Shown piece by piece: positions 1 to 28,822 of a DNA stretch of 64,000 nucleotides (the first letter of the stretch is position 1; each line of letters starts with the position of its first letter). The translations under genes and the position numbers were made by a program. The notes beneath the pieces were generated by a model. The model saw only the letters and a list, made by a program, of their open reading frames with translations, was not told where the DNA came from and made no database searches. The DNA comes from Tubulanus polymorphus (lineage: Eukaryota > Nemertea > Palaeonemertea > Tubulaniformes > Tubulanidae), in NCBI RefSeq assembly GCF_964204645.1, contig NC_134033.1:15440155-15504154 (forward strand). The letters run 5' to 3'.

Positions 1-208
1 TGAAGATCACTGATATTGGCAATGATGGCAGAACTGGAACTATGAGAATTGGAATTTGTAATCGGCAGTGAGCGCATTAGCCGCTGGGATATGATTAAGT
101 CAAAACTAATCGATGAAACTGAATAATAAATTTGGGCAAAGTGATTTGCCTCGAAAACTGGAGCTTGTTGGAAAGGGCATTGCTAACAAAGGTAAACCCA
201 AAACTCAC

Positions 209-3200
209 CAGTAAACTGTAATTATTAAACGCTGCAGTTTCTAGGAACGTATCAACAAACAGACGACTTTTCAGCAACGCGGGAGCGAGGCTCGAACGCT
301 CCATCGATCGTAGAGCCTCGATCTGAGATAGACCGTTGCAGATGTCGACGACCGGATTCAGTTTCAGACGTACGTTTAACGGGTACGGATAGTCGCGCCA
401 CGAGCGGATCTTCACGTCGAAACTGATGAATAGCAATTCGCAGTCGGCAACCAGCGCTGTAAATAATCACAATACGCGAGATTTGGTTTTACTGACTGGT
501 ATTACCTTTAACCCGGGGGGGGCTAACTTAATTCATTTTCAATTTAGTTAGCCCCATGGGCCAGTTGCACAGTCGTGGCTTAAGTCCAAAAATGATCTTA
601 AATCTAAAGACTGGTCTTAAGTTGTTAGATTGGCTATAGAACGAAGTTGGTCTTAGACTGGTCTTAAGTCTAAGCCTTGACTATGCAACCTGCCCCAGGG
701 TTAAAGGTAATTCCGGCCTATAAAACCGGTGCCTGGATTCAGGACAGATTGGAGGGTTCAACAAAATTTCTTATCTTAATTTATCCCTTTGCCCCTGAAC
801 AAAAACCTTTCTGAAATTTTTTAGAAAACTGGACCGTAGTTTAACAGAAAGTGCCCTCGAAGGATATTTTTGTAGACATGAAGCGTCATTGCTTTTCGAG
901 GATCCCATGAGGATCGCCAACCAGTGAGGTAGAGAGGAATCTTACCATCAGCCTCATCCCGACACAGCCAGGGCAGTCTGCCGACATTCGCGTGTGTTAA
1001 TGCCTCCGTTTTCATAGATTCCACGAATACAAAAGTCAACCGTTTCTGCTGCTGTTTCTGCTGCTGTTTCTGCTGCTGTTTCTGGTTTGATGTTGATTCT
1101 AAACGTGTCGTCCCGATGTCACCGACAGATAACGCATCACGACCACTCTTACTGTAACCTAAATTACACAGTTACCCCCTCTGAACCTCAGCCCCAGTCC
1201 AGGGGCCGGTTGCATAGTCATGACTTACACTTAAGACCAACTTAGCCAATCTAACAAGTTAAGACCAGTCTTAAGATTTAAGACGATTTTTTGACTTAAG
1301 TCATAACTGTGCAACTGGCTCCAGGAGCTGGTTGCATATTCATGGCTTCGACTTAGAGCAGTAGCAAACACTAAACACTCCAGACCAGTCTTAAAACCAC
1401 ATAACTTTTGTACTTAAATCTTGACTATAGAACCGGCCACAGAACCGGTACGTACCGTAACATCTGTAAGTCATCAATCTTCCTCTGGTAGTTTTATGGA
1501 TCTCGCGCGACAGACAAAAATGAATCGTTTCACGGCATTGATTACGTTGTTTTTTCCATGATGAATAAATCTACAAAACAATGACAAAAATCTACAATAA
1601 ATGTGCTATACAACTATATACTCACCCTCTCCCTCTCCTGGCTCTCCCTCTACCTCTCCTGGCTATCCCTCTCCCATTCCTTTTCCCTCTCTCCCTCTCC
1701 TGGCTCTCTCTCTCCCTCTCCTAGCTCTCCCTCTCCCTCTCCCTCTCCTGGCTCTCCCTCTACCTCTCCTAGCTCTCCCTCTCCCTCTCCCTCTCCTGGC
1801 TCTCCCTCTACCTCTCCTAGCTCTCCCTCTCCTGGCTCTCCCTCTCCCTCTCCTGGCTCTCCCTCTCCTAGCTCTCCCTCTCCCTCTCCCTCTCCCTCTC
1901 CTGGCTCTCCCTCTCCTAGCTCTCCCTCACCCTCTTCCACTCCCTCTCTCCCACTCCCTATCTCCCTCTCCTGGCTCTCCCGCCCCCTCTCCTGGCTCTC
2001 CCACTCCCTCTCCCTCTCCTGTAACTCCCTCTCCCTCTCCTAGCTCTCCCTCTCTCTCTCCCACTCCCTATCTCCCTCTCCTGGCTCTCCCGCCCCCTCT
2101 CCTGGCTCTCCCACTCCCTCTCCCTCTCCTGGCTCTCCCTCTCCTAGCTCTCCCTCTCCTTCTCCCTTTCCCTCTCTCTATCCCAGCTCTCCCTCTCCCT
2201 CTCCTCTCTAATGAATGACTGTATCAGTGATACTCACTGTTTCCCACACGTTTAATTCAACTACTTTGAACATAATGCCGACGTATTCGTCCAGATTATC
2301 GTATTCCTTCAGTATCGGTAGACAATTCGCGTTGTAAACATCGGGCGGAGGCACGTCGCAGCCCTTCTTCATATATCCATCTAAATACATTACACAAAAC
2401 ATAGGCAACAATACTAGAAGATAACATACGGACGTTATTGGTTGTATAATAGGCCTAATATATCGTTTTTCAGCAAAAAGCTATAAGAGATTTCAAAAAC
2501 GAAGCACACAATCTCTCTGTTCTAAACCGTTGCACAATAGTGACTTCGTTCTAGACCAAATAATGACTTTGCACAATCATCATTTGGTTCTAAAAACTGA
2601 TGAAAAATTAGAGATTCGCTTTTAAACTGGTGCAAGTGATGATTATAACTAGGTTACTAAGTTTCTGAAGAGAGGCAAAATCATGATTTGGTTCTAAAGA
2701 GACAGTGAACACCAAGTAAACACCTTCAGTGAACACTTCATACAACGAACACCATGTGAACACCTTCATTTAGTGAACACCATGTGAACACATTCATTTA
2801 GTGAACACCAAGGGGCCCAAAGCATTCCAAACTTTACCGAATTTTAACATTCTAATTTTAAGAATTGCGTACATACGGGTTGGAGTTCCCTCCCCACATC
2901 ATGATGGGTGCGTTGAATGGTGCCTGAAATTAACTAGTAAAGATTAAGAAAGTGACCGAGGACAGCCCTGTATGGACACCACTACCACACACAAACCCAG
3001 AAACAGGGAAATAGACACACGAACACACACATGGATGAAATACAGCGGAAATCCAACACCTATCAACACACTGAAATCTACATACCACAACGATCCTTAA
3101 ATTCAAAACAAACATCTTCAAATTAATCTTAGCAAAGCAAAGTCTTTATATCTTTACAGAGAAAATGGTTAATTCATCTAATCAGGTCAGTCGCTGGTTG

Positions 3201-6200
3201 GGGGAGGCATTTAAACTGATTGTATTACTTGAACGTGGCAGGATCTTGCGAAACCATTAGGTTTGAATCCGTACAGAGGGAGGATTGTTTGAATCCCTGC
3301 AGATGGAGGATTGTTTGATTCCCTACAGAGGGATGATTGTTTGAATCCCTACAGAGGGAAGATTGTTTGAATTCATAGATAGGGAGGATTGTTTGAATCC
3401 CTACGAAGGGAAGATTATTTGAATCCCTATAGAGGATTGTTTGAATCCGTAGAGATGGAGGATGATTTGAATCCCTACAGAGAGAGGATTGTAGCCCAAC
3501 ATCTGATTTTAGAGATAACAGTTATAGGCTACCGTGGACTGAGAAAGAACTGTGGAATAAGATACAGATTGATTTAGAAAGTCTTACGTTGTTCGGCGAG
3601 CCATTCCGGTCTCCAGAGTAGAACTTTCTCCAATAAACTCGTCTGATTGATCGGAGTCGAGAGAACGACCGACGGACGACTCCCATTCTGTTCGTTCCGT
3701 TGACTGTCGGAGTCGATGTGAGTCTCGATATACCGCGGCCGAGGCAATTCTGAATCCAAAAATCTAACGCGCTTTTTAACGGGCGCACGCGCGCGATCGT
3801 CGTCGTCGCCGACAGACACCGCTTGATTCCGATCAATGTCGACTGAATCCATTTGATTCCGATCAATGTCGACTGAATCCATTTGATTCCGATCAATGTC
3901 GACTGAATCCATTTGATTCCGATCAATGTCGACTGAATCTATTTGATTCCGATCAATGTCGACTGAATCCATTTGATTCCGATCAATGTCGACTGAATCC
4001 ATTTGATTCCGATCGATGTCGACTGAATCTGTTTGATTCCGATCAGGTTCAGATTTCGACTTCACGTCTGTTCGGTTGTTCATATCAATCACTGATAATT
4101 CGTTATCGTTAATGATATTTGGAGCAGACGGATTTTCGGTCGCTTTCGACTGACCCTCATCCGCGCGTGACGGTAACCGATGATCGTCTAACGATTGTTG
4201 CCTCGGAGACGGCAGTCTATCCAAATCCACGCAACGTAACAGCGATGATTTCAACTTCAATTTCATAGCTGATGAAACGATTTTGTTCGAATGATCGCGA
4301 TCAGCGTTTCTCGGTTTCTCGATCGGTTTCTCCCGCCGCCCGTCATCGTCGTCGCGACATTTACCCGCATTCTCACAACGCGTCGACCGTTTCAACATTT
4401 TCTCGTTATTTTTGTCGTCGCGTCCTTTCATCGACAGTTTCGCAGAGTCTTTCGCGGCGCCGGCGACGACGCTGCGTCCGGTGCCGAGAATCTTTCGTAG
4501 CTGATCCGATTGCGTTGAACATTTGGCTAAATTCGAATCGATATCCGCACAGATTTTCGAGGCGTCTCTCGTTAAATGAGTCCGGTGTCGATCGAACGTA
4601 CGTCGCGAAGTCGTAGCCAACCCCGTCCACGACCTCCTCGTTTTAGCGGACATTTTATGGCGCCTTTTTTTAACTTTTCTCGAATCTCGAGATTCATCGG
4701 GTGCCCGGGTTTTACCCGGTGGTTCATGTACGTCAGCTTCATTCAACGGATCAGGTGCATCATCATGATAATCAGGTGAACTTAACACAGCAGGTGCATC
4801 AGCTTTGTCTAACAAAATTGATTCAAACGAATCTGTCTTCAAATCCGGTTCATCGGCTACGTCTAAAAGGGCAGATTCATCTGCCGTATCAAGTTCCTCT
4901 AGATCCTCGACCAAATCAGGTGCATCAGCTACATCTAACAGTTCCTCTGCCATGTCAGGTGCATCAGCTACATCTAACAGTTCTTCAGCATCTTCTACGA
5001 ACTCAGGAGCATCAGCTATATCTAACTGTTCCTCTGCATGATCCCCCAAATCGGGTAGATCATCTACGTCGAGATCAACAGATGCGAAAGACGCCGGTTG
5101 AGTTTGACTCCGAGCAGCAACAGCAGCAGCAGCAGGTGCGCAGCCACTGCGCGAGTGAAGTCTACGCATTAGTCGATCGTTTTGTTCGAAAACTACAGCG
5201 AGCGTCGAATCGAAACATTTGCCGATTTTCTCAGCGCGAGATAAAACCGAACCGTCGCTGTAGCTGTCTGACTGCTGGAACCACGTCGGATCACCGTTTA
5301 GCAGGTACCGCCGATCGGTACGACCCGCGTCATTCGAATTCCGTTTCGCATTTTGAACGTCGGAGTTTTTCGACGAACTACGACATTCATCGGCAAAAAC
5401 GTTTTGCTCCGGTTCGAGCAGAAAAGGATCCATTTTCGATTTCTTATTCCGAACAACGCTACACGCATTCGGCAAATTACGTTTATTATTATTATTATAA
5501 TTTTTATTATTATTATTATTACTATTATTAAGGCCAGAATCGTCGTTTTGTTGCGGTTCCGTTTTGACGTCCGGGAATGATTCGATGATGGCGTCCAATC
5601 GCGACGTGTTCGACCTCGTCGGTACGGTCGTCGCGACGATGTGGATAATAGGGGGCGCTGCCGGCGGCGTATTTTCTACATTTACGCCGTTATCACTGTT
5701 CTCCGCGCTCGAATTACTGAGATCCAGTAAATCGTTCTCATCCGGAAACCATTTTCCTGAATTGTCCGTCCCGTTTTCCCCTTGTCCCGCATTTGATGAA
5801 TCCGAATTCTTTATGAGAACATTCCTAAAAATTGCCGCCATATCATCCGTGACCCGTATTTTCAGGTTACCCGTCGCCGCGTTAACCCTTTCCGCGTTGT
5901 TCGCGTTATTTGGCGGAGGTTTTTTCGCGTTCAACTCCTCGCGTTCGTTCTTAGCGCTGTTGCCACGCAACGCGATCCGATCGATCGTCGCGCCGAGGTC
6001 GTCGACGTGGAAACGGAAATCTCGCGCGAGATCGTGAAGCGATATCGATTTTCTCGCCGGCGGACGCGAGTTCGTCCGGCACGAATCGTCGATATCCTGC
6101 CAGAGTTCGTAAGCGCTACGTTCGTTACCGGACTGTCTACGTTCAGGAGCGGCAGACACATTCGATACCATCCGTCTGCTAACGGTCTCCTCATTTTCCT

Positions 6201-7484
6201 CCTCCTCCTCGTCGGATGAAGAAATTAAAACCACGTCATCATCGTCATCGTCTTGAGAATATTTCGGTTCAATTTTGATATCGTCATCGTCAGAACTCGG
6301 TTCCGGATGCGGGCCAGGACTCGGCGGGTCCGGATGCGGGCCAGGACTCGGCGGTTCCGGAATCTCGTCGTCATCGCTGGGAACTTGGATAACTTCGGCC
6401 TAGAGTTAAATAAATCAATAAATTAATATCGAAATAAATTGCGATCCCAGTTTACTGTAATTGGTCAGGATTTTTTGTCATCACTCACTTCGATGGTTAA
6501 ATCGATAATTCCAGTATAACGCGTCGGCTTATTACATCTCCTTTTCAATCTATTTCCAGCAACATCCGTCTCCTTCTTCCCAGTGATGACCTTCACCTCA
6601 TCATCGTCATCATCATCGTCAATGCATAAAGGATCCATATCAGCGGTGTGCGCCGTCAACAAGTGTGTGCCATTATATCGGCGTGCGCCGTCTGAAAAAG
6701 TTTGAAGAAATATCATGATTATAGGCTTTTAAACCCCATCAGCAGCCAAAATTAGATACCACTAAAATAGCAGTCCAGTTACTGACTAAACTACCCCTAC
6801 AGTCCAGTGGCGTCGGAACCGCAGCGACTGCAGCCGCGGCAACAATTTACTGAATGACGTTTATTTTTCTCGTTGAAACCACGTTTTCGAAGAAATTAAG
6901 TTAATTCGCTGCAGCAATATTAAGAACCTTCAGAATCGGAATTTGGCCGCAGCAATCAAAAATTGCTTCGAATACGCCTGCAGTCCAGTTATAGTCAGAA
7001 CTGTCCATTTAAATATTTTTTTTTTTGGGGGGGGGGGAGAAATACAAAAAAAGACAGGTACGAAAAAGGGCAGGTCTAGTTAGGGGGGCATAGAACAACA
7101 CTTATATTTGCAAGGGCCATTTGTAGTGCACTTCTCCAAAATATCTGGGGGGCACCTAATTTAGTAGAAAGTTCTACGTGCCGAAAAAAGGACTCGATCG
7201 CTCTAGTTAGTTACCTAATCGTTGGTGGTAAGCTTTTTATAATCGGATGGGCTTATACCAACGTTAGCCTGGTTAGGGATGACAAGGACCAAAACACGGT
7301 TGAAAAAAGTAACACTTCAAAAATATACTTTCTATCCACTTCAGTCCACAATTAATGGCTTAATTCACAAACTAACACAGGTACCTTTCGAAATAATCCA
7401 ATTCTATGTATGTTTCGAGTGATTAATCAACATTATTTTGAGAAATTAATTAATTTCCTTACAAATTTCGCCATTGGCCGCCAT
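209..7484 (-). CDS. SETX: Senataxin-like R-loop/RNA-DNA helicase, 5' part (3' end off window)
   Basis: Senataxin is a nuclear superfamily 1 helicase that resolves R-loops and aids transcription termination. Coding exons on the minus strand: 7463-7484 (probable start), 6489-6691, 3588-6399, 2238-2380, 1456-1570, 946-1158, 209-456. All junctions have AG/GT borders and the phases agree, giving 1252 codons in frame. The exons from the end of the large exon to 209 match the conserved senataxin segment before the helicase: [16 protein letters not shown], then [28 protein letters not shown], and the region with [12 protein letters not shown] and [20 protein letters not shown]. The large exon is acidic and disordered, as the equivalent exon is in animals. 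The helicase motifs should lie left of base 1. Identity is from remembered family pattern, not a search. The 22-base first exon is inferred from Kozak context, donor GTAAGG and matching phase only. Confidence 0.78.
557..1441. mobile_element. Three copies of MITE family B around a SETX exon
   Basis: Copies at about 557-698, 1202-1324 and 1324-1441 have tips such as GGGGCCGGTTGCATAGTCAT and ACTGTGCAACTGGC. The last two abut. They lie in the introns either side of SETX exon 946-1158. Confidence 0.75.
1617..2208 (+). repeat. Pyrimidine-rich minisatellite (CCCTCTCCTGGCTCT) in a SETX intron
   Basis: About 590 bases of CTCCCT with CCTGGCT, CCTAGCT and TACCT variants, lying between SETX exons 1456-1570 and 2238-2380. 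On the SETX sense strand it is GAGGGA-rich. Open frames in it are not genes. Confidence 0.95.
2700..2815 (+). repeat. Short tandem repeat GTGAACACCATGTGAACACC
   Basis: Four to five irregular units with TTCATTTA spacers. Confidence 0.75.
3250..3490 (+). repeat. 26-bp tandem repeat GTTTGAATCCCTACAGAGGG
   Basis: About nine imperfect units of GGAGGATTGTTTGAATCCCT plus ACAGAG in the SETX intron next to the large exon. Confidence 0.88.
3588..6399 (-). CDS. SETX: Large disordered exon of the senataxin-like gene
   Basis: This single 2812-base exon encodes about 937 residues of low-complexity, acidic and Asn/Ser-rich sequence, with no folded domain until its last 20 residues. Visible features, from the N-terminal end: two PPSPGPHP repeats; a SUMO-interaction-like VVLISSS run followed by acids; sumoylation-type IKIEP and VKTEP sites; an Asn-rich run; a series of LLDVADAP repeats; a basic stretch ([10 protein letters not shown]); seven 10-residue repeats of [10 protein letters not shown] type; and the conserved [13 protein letters not shown] end. 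It begins after acceptor CTCTAG and ends at donor GTAAGA with one base of the next codon. Long open frames on the other strand here (4272-5531, 5564-6037) are shadows of its codon bias. Confidence 0.8.
3826..4035 (-). repeat. 30-bp in-frame coding repeat in SETX
   Basis: Seven nearly identical 30-base units, each encoding [10 protein letters not shown] or a one-residue variant (I or T for M). The near identity at the DNA level points to recent expansion. The array falls in the disordered region about 100 residues before the conserved pre-helicase segment. Confidence 0.9.
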
Positions 7485-7769
7485 TTCTCTGTATTGCACA
7501 TGTGGCATGATAAGACAAGGGGACCTACAAGGATTTAGATAAAACTTTCAAGACGAAACGACAATTTTTATTTTTGATGGTTTTCCAACCTATATTTCAA
7601 ATCTTCGTGTTTTCCATTATAAATAATGAATTAATAAATTCTGGTAAAAGAAAAATGTGAATAAGGGTTGATTTCTTAATATTTTTCAATTTCGTCGTTT
7701 CGCTTCGTTAGTTTGTGCTGTTGTCCTGGCCTCAGTCCACAGGTGCCAGCACCTCCAGTAATTTTTAAA
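7485..7769. promoter_or_regulatory. Probable divergent promoter between SETX and a small plus-strand ORF
   Basis: Two start codons in good context face away from each other across 285 bases: ATGGCGGCC on the minus strand at 7484 and AAAATGGCAGC on the plus strand at 7770. Each is followed by a reading frame that ends at a plausible splice donor (GTAAGG, GTGAGC). No TATA box is obvious. This is inferred from layout only. Confidence 0.35.
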
Positions 7770-7928
7770 ATGGCAGCTGTTGACTCTACGGAAATTTACT
7801 CTCACTTTACGGCCGATTTGCACATGGATTTAGATCGTCAGGTGAGCTGTTATAGGTATCAGACAAACTACGAATCTGTTGTGTGTCGATTACAACAAAA
7901 ATTTAACGGATATCTTAAGAGACAATGA
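7770..7928 (+). CDS. Small ORF or first coding exon, function unknown
   Basis: The ATG at 7770 has a favourable Kozak context and opens a 52-codon frame beginning MAAVDSTEIYSHFTADLHMD. A good donor (CAG then GTGAGC) occurs after codon 24 (…MDLDRQ). It could therefore be the first exon of a spliced transcript whose partner exons I cannot identify, or a complete micro-protein ending at 7928. I do not recognise the family. It lies between two repeated segments (7203-7262 and 8004-8062) that also occur side by side at 49796-49912, so it may belong to a mobile element. Confidence 0.25.
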   Translation: MAAVDSTEIYSHFTADLHMDLDRQVSCYRYQTNYESVVCRLQQKFNGYLKRQ

Positions 7929-8490
7929 AATGCCAGGCAAATTACTCGTCAGTCAAATTGGCTGACGAAGATTTCATACAAAAATGACCTTCCCATTCCT
8001 GACTGTGGTTTGTGAAAATATCCGATCGTGAAACTAAACCACAGACAGGTTACTGACTACGATCGCTCCTGGTCCAAGCCAAGCGCTCAATACTCACTTA
8101 AGTTAAGACCGGTCGCGGTCGAATGAACTTTTAACAACCCGATCCGATTAAAGTGAAAGTAAATTCACCAGTGCTGCCAACACGGTGGTGGATTATAGAA
8201 CTAACATCGATCGAATTAACCCTAGGAAAAACTCGACGTGTTCATTCCTGCCCTAGGAATCATAATGTTCCGGAGCGGATAGCAACTCATCGCGTCCGAC
8301 TAACGAATACTTTAGGATATACGCCCGGAGCGGAGACGAACTCGTCGCGTCTCAGGCAGCGAATACTTCAGAATTGATCTGACCTAGATTTTAGTCATAG
8401 AGAGAAAATGATGAAAACTGCATCAGCCGCAGCAGCAGCAGCAGCATCAGTAGTAGAACTGTCAAAAGTGCTGGGTGATGTTGGATAATA

Positions 8491-25063
<16,573 letters not shown>

Positions 25064-26133
25064 TTCTACTACTCCTCGAATCTTCGGTCGGTGGACAAAA
25101 CCGAAAAGACGGTTTCTTTTAGGAGTAAATACGACTTGATTACCGTAATATATTGTAATAATTCTCGTATAACCAGTGGCAATATCTTCCTTACGTAAAT
25201 ATTACGAATATTACCTCATTTATTACGATCGTTTGTAGATTCCGTCGCTACAGTTGCGCAATAGAATTTCTAAATACAGCTCCGCATTGTCGTAGCAATA
25301 TACCGGCAGCAGTGTTCTCCACAACAGGTTTTAGAGGGGTACCCACCTCATCGTTTTTACATCCACCCCTCTGAAAATCAGCTGCGCCTGAGAAAATATC
25401 CGCCACTCCTACCAGAGTTGATGTTAATATTCTATCAATGCTGATAATTGCTTTGAAAAGTAGATATTGAGCAAATGTGAAAAATAGAAAATTATACTGA
25501 AATTTAGCTTGGTTTTCGTGTATTTTTTTGGGGGGGGATCGAAAGCCTTCAGCAGCCACGATGCCCTTTAAAATTCGAACATATGGAGGAGACACTGCCG
25601 GTATGTCTACACGGTCGGAATAACCTAAACTAGGAAACCGATAATAATGTATCCATAAACAGTTCAAACGAAATAATTGTTTTATTTTTAATTTTTGTTG
25701 TAAATCTCAATTTTGTATCTCGCGATTTTTGTGTATATAGTTTGTTTATAATGTTTTTGTATATACGTGAATCTCGTTGTGTCGGCGGTCAGTTCTGTTA
25801 AATGTAGCGGTTAGATTTATCTGTAATGCAGTAATTCAGGTGTCAGTTGGATGTGAAAAATCTACGAAAAATCATGAAATTGTGTGCGAAAAATTCAAGA
25901 AAATTGTCCGTTGAAATATTTCGATCTCCTTTTCTAAGGCAAATACCGTGGAGATGAGAATTTATGCACAAGCTGTGTTGAAGATTGAGAAATTTCGTGA
26001 CCTAGATGGCGCTCAGCAGTTCTGTAATGTTGAAACGGCAGCGCAGAGGGACGCCCTTGAGAATTCTACTCACTAACCATCGCGTTAGTTAAACTATCAT
26101 ATTTTCTAGTTCCCTGCCAGTGTATGCAATAAA
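25064..26133 (+). other. RYK: RYK 3' UTR with polyadenylation signal
   Basis: No open frame of interest follows the RYK stop. The first good AATAAA is at 26128-26133; a second AATAAA is near 26375. The exact UTR end is inferred. Confidence 0.5.
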
Positions 26134-27028
26134 TGAAAGTTACCAATATGAATTTTGTGGGTCCAAAATGGTCCGAATTGAGGGGATTCTACTGCAATGA
26201 AATTAATGGATTCCTCCTATATTAGATGTGGTAGATATTTGTAAAAACTCGTATTTTGGGCAACAGCTCATATTATTGAATGTATATTGTAGATATTTAT
26301 GGATGGTCATTAATGGTTGCCTGATTTCGTTGTGCAATTTGTTGCTAATGAATTGTTGCTCAATCGGTTGTGATTGAATAAAAGTTGCTTGAAGTTTTTC
26401 GATGAATAATGTTCACCTGTGCGTAACGCGTCGTGTGACAGGGGTGCGTTAAGGGGGTCGTCGGAAGTCCGGAGCCCTGCCTTACCTCTGAAGTTGCCCT
26501 TTCTCGTCGAAAGTTGAAACCTGTATATTTGATACTCATCCTTTCGGAAATTGCAACCTTTTGGATGTATTCCTTCAAAAATATCTAAAACCGAGGATGG
26601 AACCCCAATAGAGGCCTTTGACTTGGCTGCTTTATCTGAGAAATGCCTTGGTGTTTACTTCTGGACCCCGGCCTTCCAATTTTCCTAGATCCACCCCTGT
26701 GTTTGTGTGCGCCCTCTGTGTAAATCGTGTTCACCGTTTCAAATAATTGTGAAATAACTGTTATGTATAAATGTGTAAGATATGTCGAATCGCCCACGAA
26801 AAATTGATACGGGAACAAAGAAAGGAAAATTGGACCAAAACTTGCATCGTATTTTTTGACTGCATTTCTCTGATCCAAAGCCTAACTTTAGATAACGTTG
26901 AACCCCTTTTAAAAGTCGAAATGAATAAAGGTTCATTTGTGTCTTCGGTGCAAATGAAGTTAATTAGAAAAATTAATCGTACAAAATATGCTTTGTAAAA
27001 CTTATTAATGTAAATGCTGTACATATTC

Positions 27029-27029
<1 letters not shown>

Positions 27030-27090
<61 letters not shown>
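27030..27090 (+). repeat. TTA microsatellite
   Basis: About 20 repeats of ATT/TTA. Confidence 0.95.
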
Positions 27091-28134
27091 TGATATTATT
27101 ATTATCACAATTGATATTGATATTAGTTATTGAAGAGTAAAAACATGACAGGTTTTTAAAATGATGATAATTTATGTCTTCGGTGAAGAAAAAAACCGAT
27201 AAATTGCCAAAATTGAGAACTTTTTTCCGACCTTTATTCTGGCATTACACAGAAAACGATCAAACGATCGTCTAAGCCCCTCATCATGTCGTACATGTGC
27301 ATGTGACAGGTGCATGTTATACTTGACCTTCAAGTCATAAAATGATGAAAATTGTAGTTGAATCGAAACGTTCGTATACCAATATTATGTTTAACTTATG
27401 TTTGAACTTTTCCGAAAAAAGATGGCCACCTCCGTTCAATCCCCCTGTGGTATCCCGAAGGCTAGAAAATATTAACACCTTGTTTCTCATTTTTGCTCAG
27501 CTTAAAAGTTGACCCGGCCGGTCGCCTATCTATCATATACATTATAACTATTCTAAAATCATGATCAAGCTTACAATAACCAGATCCAGCAGTTGTAGAA
27601 ATGAACTGATGACAAATTTTATATCAGTTTACAAAATTTACACGGCCAATTAGGAGAAACAAGGTATCATTTTACTTAAGCCTACGATTACTGTTATTTC
27701 ATTTAGTTTGACGATTTGCAGTAGAAATTACCAGGTAATCTGATGATGTCATAGGGGGATTTGTGGAAGTAGCCATGTTTACTAGGCAGGTCTTGCGTTT
27801 AATCTCTTTACCCGGTATATTGTTGTCTTCCTGAGTGAAATACTTGGACAATCACAGCTCTGTAATCATGTCTGAAATCTATATACGTTTGGAAAATGCC
27901 GGTGGTAAAAAAAAATGATTTTGGAATCATTTCCAACCCGTGTAATCAGTTTCTACCAATCAGAAATCGTATTACATATTACGTACATTTTTATAACGCG
28001 AGTTCTGATTGGTCAGCGTGTATGCCGCCTATCATACGGACCAATCGCGGCTGTCGTTTTAATAAATTTTTTTTCAATGAATAATAGAATTTTCCACATT
28101 TTTCAATACTTGTACTTGAATACGATGTACTTAG

Positions 28135-28255
28135 GTCTATTTTAACTTGACTTGGGAGGATATCAGGTGGCCTAGCTCCAGTCGGTTTTGATGGAACATA
28201 CCGGGGTACATGAGCTAGGCCACCTGATGTGCGCTCAAGTCAAGTTGAAATAGAC
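28135..28255. repeat. Long imperfect hairpin, 45-bp arms
   Basis: The left arm contains TAACTTGACTTGGGAGG and CAGGTGGCCTAGCTC. The right arm contains GAGCTAGGCCACCTG and CTCAAGTCAAGTT. The loop is about 30 bases. It could be a very short foldback element or a structured RNA. Confidence 0.75.
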
Positions 28256-28822
28256 ATTACATGTAGTTGATTTAATACGCGTAACAAAATTGCATTTTAA
28301 CCATTGCATTTGTACTTTAACACAACCCAAATTTCAAGGTCACCCATATTTACGCTTGCGTATATCAATACAGGCCGGGACTGGTCGTATGGCTTAAAGA
28401 CCTGGGGTGGATCCAGGGACTAATTTTGAGGAAATTTTCACATCCGGATAGGGCACTTTGATGCCCATAGAGCATTTTTTTAGGCGCACTCCTGTACTGA
28501 AATGCACCAATGTTAGAGACAGAACAAAATGGGCACTAACAGTTCGATGGACCTTGAACCAGTCTCACAGATCCCTCTACATCGGCCTTGGTATAAGCGT
28601 AGCGGCCTATAGAATAGATGCAGAAAATCTGTAGAAGATGAAAAATAAATCCAAATTGGCCCTGTTTAGGACCATGAAAGCCCTATTTTGTTATTGATTT
28701 TCTGTTGGAGGGTCACCAGAAACCCCCATAACAATGTTTCGCGCTTGCAGGCCTTGCATTGCTGAAGCTGCCCTTCTAAAATTAATTGTGATCCATTCCA
28801 ATTTTCAGGTCAACCAACCCCT

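Noticed and set aside
4272-6037. Several plus-strand frames of 69-276 codons
   Set aside because: Antisense shadows of the large SETX exon, which has matching phases and conserved neighbours on the minus strand.
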